9,841 nucleotides of DNA from an uncultured Pseudorhodobacter sp. (GTDB taxonomy: Bacteria; Pseudomonadota; Alphaproteobacteria; Rhodobacterales; Rhodobacteraceae): positions 1 to 9,841 of the forward strand of contig CAMFIX010000071.1 of assembly GCA_945952425.1 (NCBI GenBank), in the 5' to 3' direction. This document shows positions 5,680 through 9,841 of the stretch, one piece after another (within the stretch, counting starts at the first letter, position 1; the number at the start of each line of letters is the position of its first letter). The notes below the pieces were generated by a model that was given only the letters and a program-made list of their open reading frames with translations, made no database searches and was not told where the DNA came from. The position numbers and the translations under genes were made by a program.

Positions 5680-7005
5680 ATGCGCCCGACCGTCACCCGC
5701 TTTGCCCCCTCGCCCACCGGCTATATCCATGTGGGCAACCTGCGCACCGCCCTGATGAACTACCTGATCGCCCGCAAGACCGGCGGCACCTTCATCCTGC
5801 GGCTGGACGACACGGACCAGGAGCGGTCGAAGCAGGAATATATCGACGGGCTGAAGCAGGATCTGGAGTGGCTGGGCCTGCATTGGGACCGGATCGAGCA
5901 GCAGTCCAAGCGCTTCGACCGCTATTACGAGGCTGCCGAAGAGCTGAAGGCCAAGGGGCGGTTCTATGAATGCTTCGAGACGCCGGTCGAGCTGGATCTG
6001 AAGCGGAAGAAGCTGCTCAACATGGGGCGCCCGCCGGTCTATGACCGGGCGAGCTTCCGCCTGTCGGCGGAGGAGCGTGAGGCCATGCGCGCCGAGGGGC
6101 GGCAGGGCTATTGGCGCTTCCTGCTGGACCAGAACCGGATCGAATGGCAGGACGGCATCCTCGGGCCGATCTCGATTGATGCCGCGTCCGTATCGGACCC
6201 GGTGCTGATCCGGGCGGATGGGCAGATCCTTTATACCTTTGCCTCCTCGGTCGATGACATCGACATGGGGGTGACGAATATCGTGCGCGGGGCGGACCAT
6301 GTGACGAATACCGCGACGCAGATCCAGATCATGCAGGCCATGGGCGGCACGCCTCCGGCTTTCGCGCACCATTCGCTGCTGACGGGCCCGCAGGGGGAGG
6401 AGCTGTCCAAGCGCCTGGGCGTTCTGGCGCTCCGCGACCTGCGCGAGCGGGGGGTGGAGCCGATGGCGCTCTTGTCTTTGATGGCGCGGCTGGGGTCGTC
6501 GAAGCCGGTGGAGATCGCGGGCTCGATGCAAGAGCTGATCGACGGGTTCGACGTCGAAAGCTTTGGCGCCGCGCCGACCAAGCTGGACAGCGAAGACCTG
6601 TTCCCGATGACCCGCGCGATCCTGGCGCAGCGGCCCTATGCGGCGGTGAAGGACCAGGTGGCGGCGCTGGGCGTGCCGGAGGCCATCGCCGAAAGCTTCT
6701 GGAACGTCGCGCGCGAGAACATCACCGTGATGGCCGACCTTCGGCAATGGTGGGAGCTGTTCCGCGACGGCGCCGAGCCGCTGGTGGACGAGGAGGACCG
6801 CGACTTCGTGGCCCAGGCCATGGGCCTGCTGCCGCCGCAGCCCTGGACGCATGAGACCTGGGGTCAGTGGACCGCGGCCGTCAAGGAGGCGACGGGGCGC
6901 AAGGGCAAGGGGCTGTTCCGCCCCCTGCGCCGGGCGTTGACGGGCCGCGATGCAGGGCCCGAGATGGCCGATGTGATGCCCTTGCTGCAGAAGGTCCGTA
7001 AGTAA
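5680..7005 (+). CDS. gltX: Glutamyl-tRNA synthetase, short second-type (GltX2-like)
   Basis: A class I aminoacyl-tRNA synthetase of 441 residues that attaches glutamate to tRNA in the cytosol. The Rossmann domain opens with TRFAPSPTGYIHVGN (6-20), where the HIGH motif reads HVGN (17-20), and continues with FILRLDDTDQERS (38-50). The KMSKS-type loop reads ELSKR at 241-245, and an all-helical anticodon-binding region fills about 290-441, ending in the typical LFRPLRRALTGRDAGPE. No Cys-rich zinc site is visible in the insertion (only C98). Many alphaproteobacteria carry two GluRS genes, and this length and these motifs fit the second type. Its tRNA preference, tRNA-Glu or misacylated tRNA-Gln for the amidotransferase route, cannot be read here. 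The ATG at 5680 has GGAG six bases upstream; an in-frame GTG at 5662 is a weaker alternative. Confidence 0.95.
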   Translation: MRPTVTRFAPSPTGYIHVGNLRTALMNYLIARKTGGTFILRLDDTDQERSKQEYIDGLKQDLEWLGLHWDRIEQQSKRFDRYYEAAEELKAKGRFYECFETPVELDLKRKKLLNMGRPPVYDRASFRLSAEEREAMRAEGRQGYWRFLLDQNRIEWQDGILGPISIDAASVSDPVLIRADGQILYTFASSVDDIDMGVTNIVRGADHVTNTATQIQIMQAMGGTPPAFAHHSLLTGPQGEELSKRLGVLALRDLRERGVEPMALLSLMARLGSSKPVEIAGSMQELIDGFDVESFGAAPTKLDSEDLFPMTRAILAQRPYAAVKDQVAALGVPEAIAESFWNVARENITVMADLRQWWELFRDGAEPLVDEEDRDFVAQAMGLLPPQPWTHETWGQWTAAVKEATGRKGKGLFRPLRRALTGRDAGPEMADVMPLLQKVRK

Positions 7006-7067
7006 GCGGAGCGCTGGCGCGCAAGGTTATCCCTCGCCTCTGGCGCAGGCGCCAACCGGCTCAGCGC
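7005..7067 (+). repeat. Post-stop hairpin element, copy 2
   Basis: Second copy of the element described at 3195, starting on the last A of the gltX TAA. The first 21 bases are identical, the segment CTCGCCTCT (7033-7041) is identical, and the end AACCGGCTC plus AGCGC matches at 13 of 14. The central 12 bases differ but form their own hairpin, TGGCGC-AG-GCGCCA (7041-7054). The element overlaps the last Arg codon and the TGA of the lipoprotein gene that converges from the other strand. Confidence 0.75.
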
Positions 7068-7276
7068 CAGCCGGCATACCAGCCGTAATGCGGATGCCAC
7101 CAGCCCCAGCCATGGCGCGGGTGATAGCGCCAGACATAGCCCGGCGCCGGCACCGGCCGCACCGGGGCGACATAGGCCACGCCCGCGGGCGGGCCTGCCA
7201 CCACGGCAGGCTCGTCCACCACGACACAACCCGACAGGGCCCCGGCCATGGCCAGGGCTGCAATCATCCGCAGCAT
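7061..7276 (-). CDS. Small lipoprotein with Trp/His/Gly-rich tail
   Basis: A predicted 71-residue lipoprotein of unknown function. Residues 1-16 form a lipoprotein signal peptide ending in the lipobox ALSGC, with C17 the expected lipidated cysteine. A Val/Pro-rich linker (VVVDEPAVVAGPPAGVA onward) leads to a C-terminal tail (about 44-71) with six Trp, many His, Tyr and Gly, including HPRHGWGWWHPHYGW. Such tails occur in small envelope proteins and could bind metal or the cell wall, but I infer no function. The start is uncertain: AGGAG (7287-7291) is ten bases from the ATG at 7276 but only one base from an in-frame ATG at 7285, which would give 74 residues. I prefer 7276. It converges on gltX; its stop lies inside the hairpin element. 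It is downstream of gcvP on the same strand, 171 bp away and beyond a likely terminator. Confidence 0.72.
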   Translation of the reverse strand: MLRMIAALAMAGALSGCVVVDEPAVVAGPPAGVAYVAPVRPVPAPGYVWRYHPRHGWGWWHPHYGWYAGWR

Positions 7277-7397
7277 GTCCGTCATTCTCCTGCTTTGCGC
7301 CGGGGCTTGGCGCCCGGGCCTGCAACCGCAACCCTGCGATTTCAGGCGGAAAGTCGCGCCGAACGCGGTTTCGGGCAAGCCAACTCTGCGTCGCGGG

Positions 7398-7438
7398 GCG
7401 TCACTTCGCCGTGACGCGCCGGGGAGAGGCTCCTCGGC
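7398..7438 (-). terminator. Tandem hairpins after gcvP, candidate terminator
   Basis: Starting 9 bp after the gcvP stop, on the minus strand, there is a hairpin GCCGAGGAG-CCT-CTCCCCGGC (7418-7438, one A/C mismatch). It is followed directly by a perfect 7-bp hairpin GCGTCAC-GGCGAA-GTGACGC (7398-7417). No T-run follows, so it may be a Rho-assisted or non-canonical stop, or a 3'-end stabiliser. The structures are seen directly; the role is inferred from their position. Confidence 0.45.
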
Positions 7439-7447
7439 GCCTTTGGT

Positions 7448-9841
7448 CTATTCGGCGGCCTCGGCATAGGCCTCGACCGGCGGGCAGATACATTGCAGGT
7501 TGCGGTCGCCCCAGACGTTGTCGACGCGGCCGACCGGGGGCCAATACTTGTCCACCCGGAAGGCGCCGGGGGGGAAGCAGCCCTGTTCGCGCGGGTATTT
7601 CCGCGTCCAGTCGGCGACGAGGTCTTCGACCGTGTGGGGGGCGTGGTGGAGGGGAGAGTCCTCCGCCGCGATCTCGCCGTTTTCCACCGCCGTGATCTCG
7701 GCGCGGATCGCCAGAAGCGCGGTGATGAAGCGGTCGATCTCGGCCTTGGTCTCGGACTCAGTGGGTTCCACCATCAGGGTGCCGGCGACGGGCCAGCTCA
7801 TGGTCGGCGCATGGAAACCGTTGTCGATCAGCCGCTTGGCGATGTCGTCCACCGTCACGCCTGCTGCCGCGAAGGGCCGCGTGTCGAGGATGCATTCATG
7901 CGCCACCCGGCCCCGGTTGCCCATGAAGAGTACCGGATAGGCCCCCTTCAGCCGCGCCGCGATGTAGTTCGCGTTCAGGATGGCGACGCGGGTCGCCTGG
8001 GTCAGCCCCTCGCCCCCCATCATCATGCAATAGGCCCAGGAGATCAGCAGGATCGAGGCCGAGCCCCAGGGGGCGGCGGACACCGGCCCCGCCGATTGCG
8101 CGCCCTTGGCGCCCAGATGCACATGGCCCGGCAGATGGGGCGCCAGATGCGCCTTGACGCCGATGGGGCCCATGCCCGGCCCCCCGCCGCCATGCGGGAT
8201 GGCGAAGGTCTTGTGCAGGTTCAGGTGGCTGACGTCGCTGCCGATCTCACCCGGTTTCACAAGGCCCACCAGCGCATTCATGTTGGCGCCGTCGAGGTAG
8301 ACCTGGCCGCCATGCGCATGGGTGATCCTGCAGATCTCGCGGACGGTTTCCTCAAACACCCCATGGGTGCTGGGATAGGTAATCATGCAGGCGGCGAGCC
8401 GGTCCCCCGCCTCCGCCGCCTTGGCGCGGAAGTCGTCGAGGTCGACGTCCCCATTCGGCGCGGTCTTGACCACCACGACCTGCATCCCCGCCATCTGCGC
8501 GCTGGCCGGGTTCGTGCCATGGGCCGAGGTCGGGATCAGGCAGAGCGTGCGCTGCGTATCCCCCCTTGCCCGGTGATAGGCCAGGATCGTCATCAGCCCG
8601 GCATATTCCCCCTGCGCGCCGCTGTTCGGCTGCATGGAAAAGGCGTCATAGCCGGTGATCTCGCAGAGTTTCCCCGTCAGGTCGGCAAAGACCTCGTGAT
8701 AGCCCGCCGCCTGGTCCACGGGGGCAAAGGGGTGGATATTGGCGAATTCGGGCCAGGTGATCGCCGCCATCTCGGCGGCCGCATTCAGCTTCATCGTGCA
8801 AGAGCCCAAGGGGATCATCGCCCGGTCCAGCGCCAGGTCGCGGTCCGACAGGCGGCGCATATAGCGCATCATCTCGGACTCGGCCCGGTTCATGTGGAAG
8901 ACCGGATGGGTCAGGAAATCCGACTGGCGCAGCAGGCTTTCGGGGAAGGAGAGCTCCGCCCGGTGCGGGGGCACGCCCTCGATGCCGAAGGCTTTCAGAA
9001 CGCGGATCAGCACCTGCTCATCCGTCGTCTCGTCGAGCGTGATGCCGACGCGGTCGGAGCCGATCTTGCGGAAGTTCAGCCCCTCGGCGCGCGCCGCCGC
9101 CAGAATCCCCGCCTGGCCAACCCCGACCTCCACCGTGATCGTGTCGAAGAAGTGCTTCGGAGACACCCGCGCCCCGGCGGCGCCAAGCGCCCGATACAGC
9201 CGGTTGGCCAGGAAATGCACTCGCTCGCCGATGGCCCGAAGCCCCTTCGGCCCATGGAAGACGGCATACATCGAGGCCATGACGGCCAGCAAAGCCTGCG
9301 CCGTGCAGACGTTGGACGTGGCCTTCTCGCGCCGGATATGCTGCTCGCGGGTCTGCAGCGCCAGCCGATAGGCCTTGTTCCCGCGGCTGTCGATCGAGAC
9401 CCCGACGATCCGCCCCGGCATCTGCCGCTTATACGCATCCTTGCAGGCGAAGAAGGCCGCATGCGGCCCGCCATAGCCCATCGGCACGCCGAACCTTTGC
9501 GACGAGCCAAGGGCGATATCCGCCCCCATCGCGCCCGGCTCTTTCAACAAAGTCAGCGCCAGAAGGTCGGTCGCCACGCAGGCAATCGCCCCCTTGTCAT
9601 GCAGCCGCGCGATATCCTCGGTCAGGTCGCGGACCTGGCCATAGGTGCCCGGATACTGGAAGAGCGCCCCAAAGACCGCCCCCGGCTCCAGCGCGGCGGG
9701 GTCGCCCAGGATGACCTCGATGCCCAGCGGCAGGGCCCGCGTGCGCACCACGCCGATGGTCTGGGGATGGCAGTTTTCATCGACGAAAAACGCCCGAGCC
9801 TTCGACTTGGCGCAGCGCTCGGCCATGGTCATGGCCTCGGC
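7448..9841 (-). CDS. gcvP: Glycine dehydrogenase (decarboxylating), P protein, N-terminus outside window
   Basis: The PLP-dependent P protein of the glycine cleavage system decarboxylates glycine and passes the aminomethyl group to lipoyl-GcvH; GcvT and dihydrolipoamide dehydrogenase complete the cycle. The window holds 797 codons plus the TAG stop (7448-7450). The frame stays open to the window edge (AEA precedes the first visible Met), so the gene is cut, not short. Compared with ~950 residues in the single-chain bacterial enzyme, about 150 N-terminal residues are missing. The PLP site is intact: SHLNLHKTFAIPHGGGGPGM with the Schiff-base lysine encoded at 8210-8212. Other family signatures are QRFGVPMGYGGPHAAFF, PLGSCTMKLNAAAEM, SAHGTNPASA and HAPTMSWPVAGTLMVEPTES. 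I expect gcvT and gcvH upstream, beyond the right edge. No frameshift or internal stop is visible. Confidence 0.97.
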   Translation of the reverse strand, partial: AEAMTMAERCAKSKARAFFVDENCHPQTIGVVRTRALPLGIEVILGDPAALEPGAVFGALFQYPGTYGQVRDLTEDIARLHDKGAIACVATDLLALTLLKEPGAMGADIALGSSQRFGVPMGYGGPHAAFFACKDAYKRQMPGRIVGVSIDSRGNKAYRLALQTREQHIRREKATSNVCTAQALLAVMASMYAVFHGPKGLRAIGERVHFLANRLYRALGAAGARVSPKHFFDTITVEVGVGQAGILAAARAEGLNFRKIGSDRVGITLDETTDEQVLIRVLKAFGIEGVPPHRAELSFPESLLRQSDFLTHPVFHMNRAESEMMRYMRRLSDRDLALDRAMIPLGSCTMKLNAAAEMAAITWPEFANIHPFAPVDQAAGYHEVFADLTGKLCEITGYDAFSMQPNSGAQGEYAGLMTILAYHRARGDTQRTLCLIPTSAHGTNPASAQMAGMQVVVVKTAPNGDVDLDDFRAKAAEAGDRLAACMITYPSTHGVFEETVREICRITHAHGGQVYLDGANMNALVGLVKPGEIGSDVSHLNLHKTFAIPHGGGGPGMGPIGVKAHLAPHLPGHVHLGAKGAQSAGPVSAAPWGSASILLISWAYCMMMGGEGLTQATRVAILNANYIAARLKGAYPVLFMGNRGRVAHECILDTRPFAAAGVTVDDIAKRLIDNGFHAPTMSWPVAGTLMVEPTESETKAEIDRFITALLAIRAEITAVENGEIAAEDSPLHHAPHTVEDLVADWTRKYPREQGCFPPGAFRVDKYWPPVGRVDNVWGDRNLQCICPPVEAYAEAAE

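Noticed and set aside
5107..6852. Long upstream extension of the exported-protein frame, running antisense through gltX
   Set aside because: A signal peptide with an ideal ribosome site starts at 5106, and the extension is low-complexity Arg/Pro/His sequence opposite a conserved synthetase.

Overview
The window is GC-rich chromosomal DNA, probably from an alphaproteobacterium of the Rhodobacteraceae/Rhodobacterales. The grounds are strong G/C third-position bias, the flavour of the NadE, GluRS and GcvP proteins, a short GluRS with a divergent HIGH motif, and intergenic motifs of the 'GTATTT...TGAAAG' kind that I remember from this group. This placement is inference; there is no rRNA or other direct marker. 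I saw no tRNA, CRISPR array, insertion sequence, phage gene or integration scar.

Layout from left to right. A glutamine-dependent NAD+ synthetase (nadE, minus, 17-1666) is divergent from a secreted protein built almost entirely of 23-residue MORN repeats (plus, 1792-3195). The 383-bp gap that follows has no convincing gene. It holds a hairpin-forming element starting at the MORN stop codon, four copies of a ~23-bp motif (two per strand, facing each other), and a GC-rich terminator-like structure at the end of the next gene. Then comes a minus-strand trio: a small HExxH metalloprotein (5175-5582), a 189-residue exported protein of unknown function (4537-5106), and a PfkB-family phosphofructokinase (3579-4532). 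The last two are 4 bp apart and probably translationally coupled. A glutamyl-tRNA synthetase of the shorter, second type (gltX, plus, 5680-7005) diverges from this group. It converges on a tiny lipoprotein with a Trp/His/Gly-rich tail (minus, 7061-7276). The right end is the C-terminal five-sixths of glycine dehydrogenase (gcvP, minus, 7448 to the window edge), whose N-terminus and likely gcvT/gcvH partners lie outside.

Functionally this is mostly core metabolism (NAD synthesis, glycolysis, tRNA charging, glycine cleavage) mixed with three small or repetitive envelope proteins of unknown role. I see no multi-gene novel system. The least explained features are non-coding: the ~64-bp element that begins at the last base of the stop codon of both complete plus-strand genes (MORN and gltX), each time in a convergent gap, and the cluster of four GTATTT motifs. 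Secondary points are the two-repeat W/F alternation and phase slip in the MORN protein, a DxxE in place of NxxE in the phosphofructokinase, and the HVGN/ELSKR signature of the GluRS.
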